Assembly (NCBI RefSeq): GCF_016638705.1
Contig: NZ_CP067341.1
Location: forward strand, 2,731,501-2,795,500
Direction: 5' to 3'
From: Lysinibacillus agricola
GTDB taxonomy: Bacteria; Bacillota; Bacilli; Bacillales_A; Planococcaceae
Length of the DNA stretch: 64,000 bases
How positions within the stretch are numbered: the stretch's first letter is position 1; every line of letters begins with the position of its first letter. A program made the position numbers and the translations under genes. The notes beneath the pieces were generated by a model. The model saw nothing but the letters and a program-made list of their open reading frames with translations. It made no database searches and was not told where the DNA came from. Shown here in pieces: positions 25,043 to 34,573 of the stretch.

Positions 25043-25230
25043 CTTGGTGCCAAATGAGAGTTTGGCTTAAAAGGGAAGTCGGTGAAAATCCGACGCTGTC
25101 CCGCAACTGTAATTCGGAGCAAATCACAAATGCCACTGGGAAACTGGGAAGGCTGTGAGGCGTGTTGATGAGAAGCCAGGAGACCTGCCAATTTCTAGTA
25201 CACACCAAATACCTACGTGGAATAGGTGGT
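25043..25230 (+). promoter_or_regulatory. Cobalamin riboswitch 1 (upstream of metE)
   Basis: The aptamer shows the conserved order of B12 riboswitches. AAAAGGGAAGTCGGTGAAAA leads to CCGACGCTGTCCCGCAACTGT, then GCCACTGGGAAACTGGGAAGGC, and the B12 box AGCCAGGAGACCTGCC lies at 25174-25189. A downstream hairpin has CCTACG and TAGG for the kissing-loop region (25211-25230). With the terminator at 25325 it should stop metE transcription when adenosylcobalamin or related corrinoids are bound. Confidence 0.95.
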
Positions 25231-25324
25231 GAAAAGTGACCAAATAGGCACTGTGCGATAACAAATGATTTATGCGAAAGTATATACTTTTTTCGTATTG
25301 TTTTAGCATAATAATTTTAACATG

Positions 25325-25362
25325 CAGCCATTTTCCGAGCAGGAGATGGCTTTTTATTTTTT
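25325..25362 (+). terminator. Terminator of cobalamin riboswitch 1
   Basis: AGCCAT (25327-25332) pairs with ATGGCT (25346-25351), followed by TTTTATTTTTTT, 20 bases before the metE start. It acts as the switch's off-state terminator. Confidence 0.75.
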
Positions 25363-25380
25363 TCTAAAAAGGAGATTGAC

Positions 25381-27678
25381 ATGACCTATACAAGCACACT
25401 CATTGGTTACCCGTATATAGGGGAAGATCGCGAATGGAAAAAAGCATTAGAAGCATTTTGGCGCAACGAACTTTCTGAAGAGGACTTTGAGGAAAGATTA
25501 AAGAAAATCCGTTTATCTAGAATTGATAAGCAGCTACAACTTGACATCGATATGGTGACAATTGGCGATTTTACGTATTACGATAGAATGTTAGATACGG
25601 CATTGATGTTTGGTCTAATCCCAAAACGCTTTAACTGGCAAGGAGGGAAAGTTGATTTACCTACCTACTACAGCGTAGCAAGAGGAAATAAAACAGCCGT
25701 AGCTAGTGAGATGACAAAATGGTTTAATACAAACTATCACTATATTGTTCCTGAGTATGAGGGACAAGCCTTGCAACTAACAGAAAATAAAGTGTTAGCC
25801 GATTTTTTAGAGGCGAAGGAAGCGTACGGTATTATTGCGAAGCCGACATTGATTGGTCCCTATACATTTTGCAAGTTAACGAAAGGCTACAGCAAATTCA
25901 CACAAGTTGAATACTTATTAGCCTTATTACCGCTCTATACGCAGGTATTAAAAGAATTAGTGGAGGCAGGGGCAAATTGGATTCAACTAGAAGAGCCGTC
26001 CCTTGTCACAACCCTTGATGCAGCAGAGATCAAGCTTGTGCAAGAGATTTACGACCAGTTAGCCGTTGCCGTTCCAGAGGCTAAGATCATGCTACAAACT
26101 TATTTTGAAGCATTATGCGCTTATGAAACATTGATTTCATTACCTGTACAAGGATTTGGTCTAGACTTTGTTCATGGCTATAAAGGAAATATGGCGTCAC
26201 TTCGTCAATATGGTTTCCCTCAGGATAAAGTATTGGCAATCGGAGTTGTAAATGGACGTGATATTTGGCGTTCCAATCTAGCGGAGGTCAATGCTACGAT
26301 TCAGGCGATTGAGCATTTAAGTAATGCAGCGGAGCTATGGATTCAACCATCCAGTAATCTACAACACGTACCCATTACAACTGCTCTTGAAAATGAGATT
26401 GACCCTGTTCTAAAGCACGCATTGGCCTTCGCAGATGAAAAAATCGTAGAAATTATAGAGCTGACTACATGTAGACGAGATAAAGAAGGTACCTTACAAC
26501 ACAATTTTTCAGAAAGTATGAAGGCGATTGAGGCTCTAAAAAATCATCCAATCCGTCAAAACAAGATGGTCCATCAAACAGTTCAAACTGTGACAACGCA
26601 AGATTTTGAACGACATAGTGAATTTACTCAACGTCAAAAGCTGCAGCAGCAAGCGTTAGCGTTACCGCTATTTCCAACGACAACAATCGGAAGCTTCCCG
26701 CAATCTGATGAGGTGAAAAGGAATCGTAATGCTTGGCGTAAAAAACAATTATCGAATGAAGCCTACGAAGCATTTATAGAGCAGGAAACAAAACGCTGGA
26801 TTACGATACAAGAAGAACTAGATATCGATGTACTAGTTCATGGTGAATTTGAGCGTACAGACATGGTCGAATACTTTGGTGAAAAGCTGACTGGTTTTGC
26901 ATTTACAGAAAAAGCATGGGTCGTTTCCTATGGATCACGCTGTGTCAAGCCACCGATCATTTATGGAGATGTTGCATGGGCTTCACCAATTACTGTAATA
27001 GAGTCAGCCTATGCCCAAAGCTTAACAATGCGCTTTGTAAAAGGCATGCTGACGGGGCCAGTGACGATATTAAATTGGTCCTTTGTGCGAGACGATTTGT
27101 CACGTAAAGATGTCGCTTATCAAATTGCATTAGCACTTCGTAAAGAGGTTGAAGCACTAGAAAAAGCAGGTATTTCGATTATTCAAGTGGATGAGCCAGC
27201 TCTAAGAGAAGGTTTACCGCTCCGAAAAGAAGAATGGGGTGCTTACTTAGATTGGGCTGTCAATTCGTTCAAGCTTGCTACTTCTAGTGTCAAAGATGAA
27301 ACACAAATCCATACACATATGTGTTACTGCGAATTTAACGATTTCATTGAACCAATTAGCGCGCTAGATGCAGATGTTATTTCCATTGAAACATCACGAA
27401 GTCATGGAGAGCTTATCTCTTCACTTCAAGTGAATCCATATACAAAAGGGATTGGTTTAGGCGTATATGATATTCATAGTCCTCGTGTACCGAGCGACGA
27501 AGAAATGCTAACTATTATGAGAGATAGTTTGCAGGTGCTTGATCGCCATCAATTTTGGGTGAACCCAGACTGTGGGTTAAAAACAAGAAAAGAAACAGAA
27601 ACCGTTGCGGCTTTAGCTAATATGGTTGCTGCAACGAAAACATTGCGCCAGGAAGTACAACAATCTATCTCGAGATAA
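25381..27678 (+). CDS. metE: Cobalamin-independent methionine synthase
   Basis: The enzyme moves a methyl group from 5-methyltetrahydrofolate (polyglutamate) to homocysteine without B12. At 765 residues it has the full two-barrel length. The C-terminal domain holds the zinc/homocysteine site: FPTTTIGSFPQSDEVKRNR at the domain start, then HTHMCYCEF (zinc His and Cys) and NPDCGLKTR (second Cys). The N-terminal barrel starts STLIGYPYIGEDREWKKALE. AAAGGAG precedes the ATG. Control by a B12 riboswitch makes sense, since the enzyme is needed only when the B12-dependent MetH cannot work. Confidence 0.97.
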   Translation: MTYTSTLIGYPYIGEDREWKKALEAFWRNELSEEDFEERLKKIRLSRIDKQLQLDIDMVTIGDFTYYDRMLDTALMFGLIPKRFNWQGGKVDLPTYYSVARGNKTAVASEMTKWFNTNYHYIVPEYEGQALQLTENKVLADFLEAKEAYGIIAKPTLIGPYTFCKLTKGYSKFTQVEYLLALLPLYTQVLKELVEAGANWIQLEEPSLVTTLDAAEIKLVQEIYDQLAVAVPEAKIMLQTYFEALCAYETLISLPVQGFGLDFVHGYKGNMASLRQYGFPQDKVLAIGVVNGRDIWRSNLAEVNATIQAIEHLSNAAELWIQPSSNLQHVPITTALENEIDPVLKHALAFADEKIVEIIELTTCRRDKEGTLQHNFSESMKAIEALKNHPIRQNKMVHQTVQTVTTQDFERHSEFTQRQKLQQQALALPLFPTTTIGSFPQSDEVKRNRNAWRKKQLSNEAYEAFIEQETKRWITIQEELDIDVLVHGEFERTDMVEYFGEKLTGFAFTEKAWVVSYGSRCVKPPIIYGDVAWASPITVIESAYAQSLTMRFVKGMLTGPVTILNWSFVRDDLSRKDVAYQIALALRKEVEALEKAGISIIQVDEPALREGLPLRKEEWGAYLDWAVNSFKLATSSVKDETQIHTHMCYCEFNDFIEPISALDADVISIETSRSHGELISSLQVNPYTKGIGLGVYDIHSPRVPSDEEMLTIMRDSLQVLDRHQFWVNPDCGLKTRKETETVAALANMVAATKTLRQEVQQSISR

Positions 27679-27730
27679 CGAAATCATTTTTTAAAATCTA
27701 CTACAACTACTACATCTTCTCTCCGAAATA

Positions 27731-27767
27731 CACCAAAGACCAGGTAAGTACCTGGTCTTTGGTGTTT
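27731..27767 (+). terminator. metE terminator, perfect 16-bp stem
   Basis: CACCAAAGACCAGGTA (27731-27746) is the exact complement of 27749-27764, followed by TTTCATT. Confidence 0.85.
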
Positions 27768-27861
27768 CATTCTTCCGAGATTTTTATTATATTCAGAAAA
27801 TAAAATTGACGTGAACAATCGAGCATGTTATGTTTATTACTAATTTCATAGCAATCATTAC

Positions 27862-28070
27862 AAGTTTGAGTGAAAAAGCCTTTCATTCAATTAAAAGGAA
27901 AATGGGTGTAAATCCCATGCTGTCCCGCAGCTGTAAATGAGGAGTTTTGTTTCAAATACCACTGAGTGATTACTTGGGAAGGTGAAGCAAAATCATGATT
28001 CATGAGCCAGAATGCCTGCTTGTAAGAAGATTCATTAATGATCTACGAAAGATAGGGAGATGGATGGAGA
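27862..28070 (+). promoter_or_regulatory. Cobalamin riboswitch 2 (upstream of the nik-type operon)
   Basis: AAAAGGAAAATGGGTGTAAA leads into CCCATGCTGTCCCGCAGCTGT, then ACCACTGAGTGATTACTTGGG and AAGGT. The B12 box GAGCCAGAATGCCTGC is at 28004-28019, a variant with AATG where copies 1 and 3 have GAGA. CTACGAAAGATAGGG (28042-28056) supplies the kissing-loop hairpin. It is directly followed by a terminator, so this should be an OFF switch for the importer. Confidence 0.92.
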
Positions 28071-28093
28071 CTTACTCATTGTATGTTTTTCTG

Positions 28094-28126
28094 TCCTTAT
28101 TCTTTTTTTAGAATAAGGTTTTTTTA
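28094..28126 (+). terminator. Terminator of cobalamin riboswitch 2
   Basis: CCTTATTCT (28095-28103) pairs with AGAATAAGG (28110-28118), followed by seven T. The stem is 9 bp with a loop of T residues. Confidence 0.85.
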
Positions 28127-28188
28127 TGCCTTCTCTTCATCTACAAGTAGATTCATTTTGTACCACGAATAGAGATAGGAGACAGAAA

Positions 28189-29805
28189 ATGAGATTGACA
28201 AAGTATTTACTTCCTTTCATGCTTGTGTTGACTTTCAGTGTACTTGCTGGCTGTACAAGCAAGGATCAAAAAAAGGGAGAAACAGCAACACAGCAAACAG
28301 ATGAAAAAATGATAACGATTGGATGGCCATTAGATGTCGGCCCATTGAACCCCCATACATATTTGCCTAATCAAATGACCGCACAAGCAATGGTCTATGA
28401 ATCCTTGGTGGAATACAACGATGATGGAACTGTTACCCCAAAACTAGCAGAAAGTTGGGACATCTCAGAAGATAAAACTACTTATACTTTTCATTTAAGA
28501 AAAGATGTTACGTATTCAGATGGAACAGCTTTTAATGCAGATAATGTGATTCGTAACTTCGATGCCGTCTTAGCGAATCGGGAAATGCATTCTTGGATGG
28601 GTATGGTCAACCATATGAAAGAGGTTGTGAAAGTGGATGATTTTACAATTCGTTTGCAATTGGATGAACCTTATTATCCTGTCTTAAACGAGCTTGCCTT
28701 CGTAAGACCATTTCGTTTTTTAGCGGATAATGGATTCCCAGCAGGAGATGCAACGCAAAATTCTATCAAAGTATCTATTGGAACAGGTCCATGGGTATTA
28801 ACCGAATACAAAAAAGATGAGTATGCTTTATTTAGTCGCAACGAAAACTATTGGGGCGAAAAACCTCTCGAAGAACAAATAAAAATTAAAGTTATCCCTG
28901 ATTCAGAATCTATATCGTTGGCATTTGAAAACGAAGAATTAGATTTAATTTATGGTCGTGGCATCATTAGTTTAGATAACTATACGTATTTAAAAGATAG
29001 TGGGAAATACAAAACTGCTACCTCTGAACCTTTATCTACGAAAGCGTTACTATTCAATACTCAGTCAGGTCCGTTAGCCGAATTAAAGGTACGTCAAGCC
29101 GTTCAATATGCCATCAATAAGGAACAAATGGTTGACAGTATTACACATGGTACAGAAAAAGTGGCTAATACACTATTTTGGGACGCAATTCCTTATGCCA
29201 ATATTGATTTAGCGCCAATCTTGTATAATCCAGAAAAAGCGCAACAGTTGCTAGATGAAGCAGGATGGACGTTACAGAAGGGCGAAAAAATTCGTTCGAA
29301 AAACGGGCAACCCTTATCATTAGATTTGATCTACATTGCAACAGATGCGATCCAAAAGCCAATGGCGGAATTAATGCAAGGTGAACTAGCGAAAATAGGG
29401 GTACAGCTGAATTTAGAAGGCGCAGATGTGATGGTGGGTCTTCAAAAATTAATGGATGATCAGGTGGATATTAATTTCTGGCGAACAAATGGACCACCAA
29501 CAGATCCACATAGCTTTGCGAATGAATCAGCTACACCAAACGCTAGTGGTGTTTATGAAGCGAAATTAGGCTTACCAAATGCCAAAGAAATCGATAATAA
29601 AATACATCAATTATTAATTGGTACAGATGAAGAGGAACGAGTGCAACTTTACACGGATATTTTAACAGTGTTCCATGACGAAGCACTATTCTATCCTATA
29701 TCTTACGAAACAAATAATGTGATTTATCATCCATATATGAAGGATTTTGCGCCACGTGCATCTGAATATGATATTCCCTATGCACAAATGGATAAAGAAA
29801 AATAA
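28189..29805 (+). CDS. nikA: NikA-like metal-binding lipoprotein of an ABC importer
   Basis: The 538-residue solute-binding protein begins with a lipoprotein signal (lipobox LAGC, Cys near residue 22). It follows E. coli NikA almost throughout: ITIGWPLDVGPLNPHTYLPNQ at the mature start, SIGTGPWVLTEYKKDEYALF and NENYWGEKP in the middle. The NikA metal-site histidine region DPHAF appears as DPHSF, but the neighbouring NikA tryptophan (RTWG) is Asn here (RTNG). It captures nickel or cobalt, probably as a chelate, outside the membrane. The start at 28189 is chosen because ATAGGAG lies before it. The B12 riboswitch upstream points to cobalt, but this is inferred. Confidence 0.88.
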   Translation: MRLTKYLLPFMLVLTFSVLAGCTSKDQKKGETATQQTDEKMITIGWPLDVGPLNPHTYLPNQMTAQAMVYESLVEYNDDGTVTPKLAESWDISEDKTTYTFHLRKDVTYSDGTAFNADNVIRNFDAVLANREMHSWMGMVNHMKEVVKVDDFTIRLQLDEPYYPVLNELAFVRPFRFLADNGFPAGDATQNSIKVSIGTGPWVLTEYKKDEYALFSRNENYWGEKPLEEQIKIKVIPDSESISLAFENEELDLIYGRGIISLDNYTYLKDSGKYKTATSEPLSTKALLFNTQSGPLAELKVRQAVQYAINKEQMVDSITHGTEKVANTLFWDAIPYANIDLAPILYNPEKAQQLLDEAGWTLQKGEKIRSKNGQPLSLDLIYIATDAIQKPMAELMQGELAKIGVQLNLEGADVMVGLQKLMDDQVDINFWRTNGPPTDPHSFANESATPNASGVYEAKLGLPNAKEIDNKIHQLLIGTDEEERVQLYTDILTVFHDEALFYPISYETNNVIYHPYMKDFAPRASEYDIPYAQMDKEK

Positions 29806-29811
29806 GAGTAG

Positions 29812-29847
29812 AAGAGAGAGTATGTCTAGCAAAGACATCTCTCTCTT
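29812..29847 (+). terminator. Hairpin between nikA and nikB
   Basis: AAGAGAGAG plus ATGTCT pairs with AGACAT plus CTCTCTCTT around loop AGCAA (one bulged T), without a good T tract. Such stems after a solute-binding protein gene commonly protect its mRNA, so that the binding protein is made in excess over the permeases. Confidence 0.55.
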
Positions 29848-29876
29848 TATCATAGGATTGAGTAGGAAGTGACAGC

Positions 29877-30830
29877 ATGTATGAATCGACATGGATGTTT
29901 TGTTTAAAAAGAATTTTGACTTTGCCGTTTGTCTTACTAGGAGTTTCCATCCTAACCTTTGTATTTATTCGTTTCGTTCCAGTAGAGCCTGCTGAGGTCA
30001 TGCTGCGATTGGCAAGAGTTGCCCCAACCGAGGAAGCCATTCAGGCATTACGTGAAGAACTTGGAACGGACAAACCTTTTCTTATTCAATACTTGCTATG
30101 GGGAAAAGGGGTTTTACAGCTAGATTTTGGTACATCTTTTGTTAGTAAATTACCAGTGGCACAAGAGCTATTTGCGAAATTACCCGCAACCATTGAATTA
30201 GCTCTTGCTGCATTTGTCCTCATTTTAGGATTCAGTATACCATTAGGGATTATTAGTGCATTGTCTAAGCATTCCATCATCGATAAAATCATTAGATTCT
30301 TTAGCATATTGAGTGTATCGATTCCAACATTTTGGTTAGGTTTTTTACTACTCTATCTATTTAGCTTGAAATTAGGTATTTTTCCAACAAACGGAAAGGG
30401 AACGCTAGCTCATCTAGTTTTACCTGCGCTTGCATTAGCCTTACCTTCAATTGGACTGTTCGTTCAGTTTATCCGTTCAACTATCATTGAAGAGTTACAG
30501 CAGCATTATGTTCAATATGCTCAGCTAAGAGGATTAAAAAACTCTGTTATCCTCATACGTCATGTTCTGAGAAATGCTGCTATACCATTGACTTCCTTGT
30601 TAGGTATGACACTTGGTAATTTACTAGGTGGTGCAGTGATTGTGGAACAGGTTTTTAGTTGGCCAGGACTCGGTAGGTATTTAATAGAATCCATTATGAA
30701 CAGGGATTACCCAGTTGTACAATCCTATGTATTGATTATTGCTGTCATCTATGTGCTTGCAAATTTAGGCACAGATGTATTGCATCGTCTATTGGATCCT
30801 CATCTTATGATGAAGGACAGGAGAGATTAA
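29877..30830 (+). CDS. nikB: NikB-like ABC importer permease
   Basis: A 317-residue permease of the oligopeptide/nickel class with six membrane segments. The N-terminal KRILTLPFVLLGVSILTFVFIRFVPVEPAE is typical of NikB/DppB. The cytoplasmic EAA-like loop reads YAQLRGLKNSVILIRHVLRNA (about residues 218-238). GGAAGTGACAG precedes the ATG. It pairs with the NikC-like protein, which starts immediately after. Confidence 0.9.
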   Translation: MYESTWMFCLKRILTLPFVLLGVSILTFVFIRFVPVEPAEVMLRLARVAPTEEAIQALREELGTDKPFLIQYLLWGKGVLQLDFGTSFVSKLPVAQELFAKLPATIELALAAFVLILGFSIPLGIISALSKHSIIDKIIRFFSILSVSIPTFWLGFLLLYLFSLKLGIFPTNGKGTLAHLVLPALALALPSIGLFVQFIRSTIIEELQQHYVQYAQLRGLKNSVILIRHVLRNAAIPLTSLLGMTLGNLLGGAVIVEQVFSWPGLGRYLIESIMNRDYPVVQSYVLIIAVIYVLANLGTDVLHRLLDPHLMMKDRRD

Positions 30831-30831
30831 A

Positions 30832-31644
30832 GTGAGCCTAGTACGAAAAGAAAGTGTAAATGTTAAAGGATTATTTAGTCTAACGATCCTTGTGGTCATT
30901 GGCTTGCTAGGACTGTTTGCGCCAATTTTAATGCCCCATGACCCTTTAGCAGTCGATATATCAAAGAAATTTTTAGGCCCTTCAATGGACTATCCATTAG
31001 GTACAGATCATTTAGGAAGATGTGTCTTGTCACGGATGCTTTTAGGTATTCGTTATTCATTAGGATCAGCACTCGTCATTCAAATAGTTGCCATTGTGTT
31101 AGCTATCCTACTCGGTGCTTTTGTTGCGCTAAAAAGAGGCATAATAGATTTCCTATTTATTCGAATATGTGATATTTTATTAGCTTTTCCTACGCTTGTA
31201 CTTGCATTTGGACTTTTAGGTGTATTAGGCCCTAGCTTAAAAAATGTCTTAATAGCCCTTATTTTTACACAGCTTATTTATTATTCAAGAATGATCCGAA
31301 GTTTATTTATTGGGATGAATGAAAAAGACTTTATTCAAGCTGCAAGGATTACTGGCACTACAGGATTCAAATTAATTATACGTCATTATATTCCCAATAT
31401 ATTGCCACCTATTGTCACAATTGTTGCATTAGATGTGGGGAAGGTGATTTTAGAAATTGCAGGCTTTTCCTTTATTGGACTTGGCGTGCAGGCACCCATC
31501 CCAGAATGGGGCATGATGGTGAATGAAGGAAAACAATACATCCGTCAGCATCCTGAATTAATGCTTTATCCTGGACTTGCTATCGTCCTTGTAGTGCTAT
31601 TATTGAATCATTTGGCAAGTAGTTTCAAGAAGCTTGACCAGTAA
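30832..31644 (+). CDS. nikC: NikC-like ABC importer permease
   Basis: A 270-residue permease with a GTG start one base after the nikB stop. It has an N-terminal membrane anchor (LTILVVIGLLGLFAPILMPHDPL) and the DppC/NikC hallmark YPLGTDHLGRCVLSRMLLGI. The EAA loop reads AARITGTTGFKLIIRHYIPN. It forms the heterodimeric channel with NikB. Confidence 0.9.
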   Translation: MSLVRKESVNVKGLFSLTILVVIGLLGLFAPILMPHDPLAVDISKKFLGPSMDYPLGTDHLGRCVLSRMLLGIRYSLGSALVIQIVAIVLAILLGAFVALKRGIIDFLFIRICDILLAFPTLVLAFGLLGVLGPSLKNVLIALIFTQLIYYSRMIRSLFIGMNEKDFIQAARITGTTGFKLIIRHYIPNILPPIVTIVALDVGKVILEIAGFSFIGLGVQAPIPEWGMMVNEGKQYIRQHPELMLYPGLAIVLVVLLLNHLASSFKKLDQ

Positions 31645-31653
31645 GGGGTAATT

Positions 31654-32427
31654 ATGGAGAAAGTTTTAGAAGTGAAAGACTTAACGGTAAAAATCGGCGA
31701 GAAAAATGTATTGAGCTCTATCAATATGACAGCCTATAAAGGGCGTGTCTTAGGAATTATAGGGGAAAGTGGTAGTGGAAAGACTATGCTTTGCCACGCC
31801 ATCATGCAAACATTACCGTCTTTAGCACAGGTTACACAAGGTGAAGTCCTCTACCAGCAAGAAAATTTATTGAATGTTTCAGTTGCTAAATTGAGAACTT
31901 ATCGTGGTCGGCATCTTTCGATGATTTTGCAAAACCCATCTACTGCCTTCGATCGTATTCAAACGATTGAAAGCCATTTTCGAGAAACATTAAAAGCGCA
32001 CTTTAAGCTGACAAAAAAAGAAATGAGACAGATTGCCCTTGATGCCATGCATAAAGTCCATTTACCTAATCCAGAGCAGCTTTTGCACTATTATCCTTTC
32101 CAATTAAGTGGAGGAATGCTACAGCGAGTGATGATTGCTTTGTCATTGGCGATACAAGCTTCTCTATACATTGCAGATGAGCCAACGACAGCTCTTGATA
32201 CAGTCAATCAAAAACAAGTATTAACACTATTTGATCGTATTCGCTCAGAAACAGATGCTGCTATTATTCTTGTGACTCATGATCTAGGTGTCATTGCTGA
32301 ACTAGCTGACGATGTGGCCGTGATGTATCAAGGAGAAATTATTGAGCAAGCGAATGTCTATGATTTTTTTGATGCGCCTCAGCATCCCTATACAAAGAAA
32401 CTTTTACAATCAAGAATTATGTTTTAG
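31654..32427 (+). CDS. nikD: NikD-like ABC importer ATPase
   Basis: A 257-residue ATPase with Walker A GESGSGKT (about 37-44), signature LSGGMLQRVMIALSLA and Walker B LYIADEPTTALD. The H-loop region is VTHDLGVIAELADDVAVMY. The C-terminus ends in the short peptide/nickel-type tail (PQHPYTKKLLQS). It lies nine bases after nikC and energises import together with NikE. Confidence 0.9.
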   Translation: MEKVLEVKDLTVKIGEKNVLSSINMTAYKGRVLGIIGESGSGKTMLCHAIMQTLPSLAQVTQGEVLYQQENLLNVSVAKLRTYRGRHLSMILQNPSTAFDRIQTIESHFRETLKAHFKLTKKEMRQIALDAMHKVHLPNPEQLLHYYPFQLSGGMLQRVMIALSLAIQASLYIADEPTTALDTVNQKQVLTLFDRIRSETDAAIILVTHDLGVIAELADDVAVMYQGEIIEQANVYDFFDAPQHPYTKKLLQSRIMF

Positions 32428-32439
32428 AGGTGAAAAAGT

Positions 32440-33249
32440 ATGACGCTGCTAGAAGTAAAAAATATTGAGAAGCATTATGCTCAAAGACCGTTCATATTCA
32501 AACGAGGACAGGAAACTCCTGTATTACAGAAAGTAACATTTTCACTTCAGGAGGGCGAATGTTTAGGAATCGTCGGTCAAAGTGGTTCAGGGAAAAGTAC
32601 ATTAGGACGCATTATTTTAGGAATTGAGCGACCAACAAACGGTGAGGTTCTCTTTCAAGGCATCAATCTTTACAATGCAACCAACAAGCACAAAAAAATG
32701 ATACGTAGAGATTTACAGGCCGTTTTTCAAAATAGCTATCATTCATTTAATCCGGAGCAGACGATTTTTGAGATACTAGAAGAACCGTTCCTTAATTTCG
32801 AGCATTTCAGCAAATCAGAGAGACAACATAAAGTAAGGGAATTACTAGACTGTGTGGAGTTAGAGAGTACAATGGCTCAAAACTATCCTTCGCAGCTAAG
32901 TGGAGGACAACAGCAACGTGTCAACATCGCTAGAGCTCTTGCGTTAAACCCAAAATTGATTGTATTAGATGAAGCCATTAGTAGTCTTGATATGATATTA
33001 CAGAAACATATCATCCAGTTACTTCAAACACTTCAAAAAGACCTGCAGCTTGCTTACATTTTCATTTCTCATGATTTACAAGCAACACGCTTTTTGTCAG
33101 ACCGAATACTCGTGATGCAGCATGGCCAGTTAGTAGAGGAGATTGGGAAAGATGGTGCATACCAACATCCAGCTTCTCAGGAACTATACAATGCAATCTT
33201 GCCATTGCATCCGCGAGAAAGAAATAATAAAAATAAAGGATTTTTATAA
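32440..33249 (+). CDS. nikE: NikE-like ABC importer ATPase
   Basis: A 269-residue ATPase with Walker A GQSGSGKST (about 46-54), signature LSGGQQQRVNIARALA and Walker B LIVLDEAISSLD. H-loop FISHDLQATRFLSDRILVM. GAGGTGAAAAAG is the ribosome binding site. It is the last gene of the importer operon and is followed by a short gap and a terminator. Confidence 0.9.
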   Translation: MTLLEVKNIEKHYAQRPFIFKRGQETPVLQKVTFSLQEGECLGIVGQSGSGKSTLGRIILGIERPTNGEVLFQGINLYNATNKHKKMIRRDLQAVFQNSYHSFNPEQTIFEILEEPFLNFEHFSKSERQHKVRELLDCVELESTMAQNYPSQLSGGQQQRVNIARALALNPKLIVLDEAISSLDMILQKHIIQLLQTLQKDLQLAYIFISHDLQATRFLSDRILVMQHGQLVEEIGKDGAYQHPASQELYNAILPLHPRERNNKNKGFL

Positions 33250-33421
33250 TCCTGAGTGGATTGACTTACTTGATATTCACACTATTAATGGTTGAAAAAA
33301 ATAAAAGTAAATCTAATAACTTAAAAATGGAACATCAAAATTGTACGTATATTAGGTATTCATTTTGACTATCTCAGATTGTGAAATTAAAAAGTGGACA
33401 TAGCTATTTTGGGAATTTTAA

Positions 33422-33455
33422 CCCCCATCCTAATTTGGAATGGGGGATTATTGTT
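33422..33455. terminator. Bidirectional terminator
   Basis: CCCCCATCC (33422-33430) pairs with GGAATGGGGG (33437-33446) around TAATTT. It lies between the nik operon and the convergent Nudix gene. Confidence 0.75.
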
Positions 33456-33461
33456 GTTAAA

Positions 33462-33941
33462 TTAATACTTAGCAAAAGAACTTCCTAAATCCCACATTTT
33501 GTCCTCTAGATTGTCTAATAACGTTTTTGTTCTCTTCTCAAGATTTTCTGGAAGCTCGTTTTTACTGAAATATGTAAGGTTCAAACTCTCGCCATCCTTC
33601 ATTTCCAATACACCTCTTACATTTTTAGCTACATAAAGATGAATGACTGTATAGATTTCATCCCCATTTGAATATTGGAAATAATAATCTGGTCCTGAAA
33701 AAACACCGATCAAGTCAAATTCATTGGCCACAAGTCCTGTTTCTTCATGGAGCTCACGAGCAGCAACTTCTTCTAAAGTTTCATTTAGTTCCATTGAGCC
33801 TCCAGGTAATCCCCAATCTAACGTATCCGAACGATGTTGAAAGAGAATTTTCTTATCATCGTTGACCACAAGAATTGTCGCCCCAATGCTTATAATCGGT
33901 CTACTACCGATGAGTTTCCTTAATTCTGAAATATACCCCAT
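33462..33941 (-). CDS. Nudix hydrolase
   Basis: This 159-residue protein has the Nudix box GGSMELNETLEEVAARELHEETGL (about residues 46-69), preceded by a typical first strand (SIGATILVVNDDKKILFQHRSD). The C-terminal part is longer than that of minimal Nudix enzymes. The substrate is not evident. It lies opposite to the flanking B12-controlled operons and interrupts them; no link to B12 is visible. Confidence 0.9.
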   Translation of the reverse strand: MGYISELRKLIGSRPIISIGATILVVNDDKKILFQHRSDTLDWGLPGGSMELNETLEEVAARELHEETGLVANEFDLIGVFSGPDYYFQYSNGDEIYTVIHLYVAKNVRGVLEMKDGESLNLTYFSKNELPENLEKRTKTLLDNLEDKMWDLGSSFAKY

Positions 33942-34199
33942 ATTTGCCCCCTAATATTTGTCATAAAAAACTATTCGCCTTTCCTAAATAAAAAACCTCT
34001 TTTTTTATAATCATTGAAAATGGCTTCCTTGGTATTGATAAACAATCTTTTTTTATACAAAATATTGCTAAAAAATGTAGAATAGTTCATCAAAAATGAA
34101 AAATAGCTTTTTACAATCAGTCTTTTCTGAATTTTACCTATATTGATTGTTTTGAAAACTCTATGTTAAGGTGAAAAGACAAATTGAATATGCTAAATT

Positions 34200-34410
34200 T
34201 TGGTGGTTCAAATGGGTTTGGTTCCATTTGATTAAAAGGGAAGTTGGTGAGAGTCCAACACTGTCCCGCAACTGTATTTAGGAGTTCGATAACAAGGCCA
34301 CTGTTTTGGTTGTCAAAATGGGAAGGGGTTATTGTAGCGTTGATCATAAGTCAGGAGACCTGCCGCTAATGTAAGCATCAATTGACCTACGAGGATAGGG
34401 AGGTGTTAGC
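34200..34410 (+). promoter_or_regulatory. Cobalamin riboswitch 3 (upstream of the methylcitrate operon)
   Basis: TTGGTGGTTC opens the aptamer. AAAAGGGAAGTTGGTGAGAG and CCAACACTGTCCCGCAACTGT form the core, then GGCCACTGTTTTGGTTGTC and AATGGGAAGG. The B12 box AAGTCAGGAGACCTGCC lies at 34348-34364 and CCTACGAGGATAGGGAGG (34386-34403) holds the kissing-loop hairpin. The leader ends with a strong terminator, so corrinoid binding should shut off the operon. The preceding 33942-34199 are AT-rich and hold no gene. Confidence 0.95.
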
Positions 34411-34477
34411 TACTGCATGATCTTTGTGAATTCACGTAAATTCACTGTTTCTTTGCTCTGTCATGCTTTTGTAGATT

Positions 34478-34511
34478 AACAACTTCTAAAGGGGTAGAAG
34501 TTGTTTTTTTG
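34478..34511 (+). terminator. Terminator of cobalamin riboswitch 3
   Basis: AACAACTTCT (34478-34487) pairs exactly with AGAAGTTGTT (34496-34505), followed by a T tract; 63 bases before the prpC start. Confidence 0.88.
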
Positions 34512-34573
34512 TTGTTCTTTCGTGTTTGAATGGTAACGCTTACATGAATAATTACACAAAGGGGTTGTAATGA

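Noticed and set aside
24945..25309. Minus-strand frames across cobalamin riboswitch 1
   Set aside because: Structured RNA explains the conserved sequence; the frames have no start signals and no recognisable protein.
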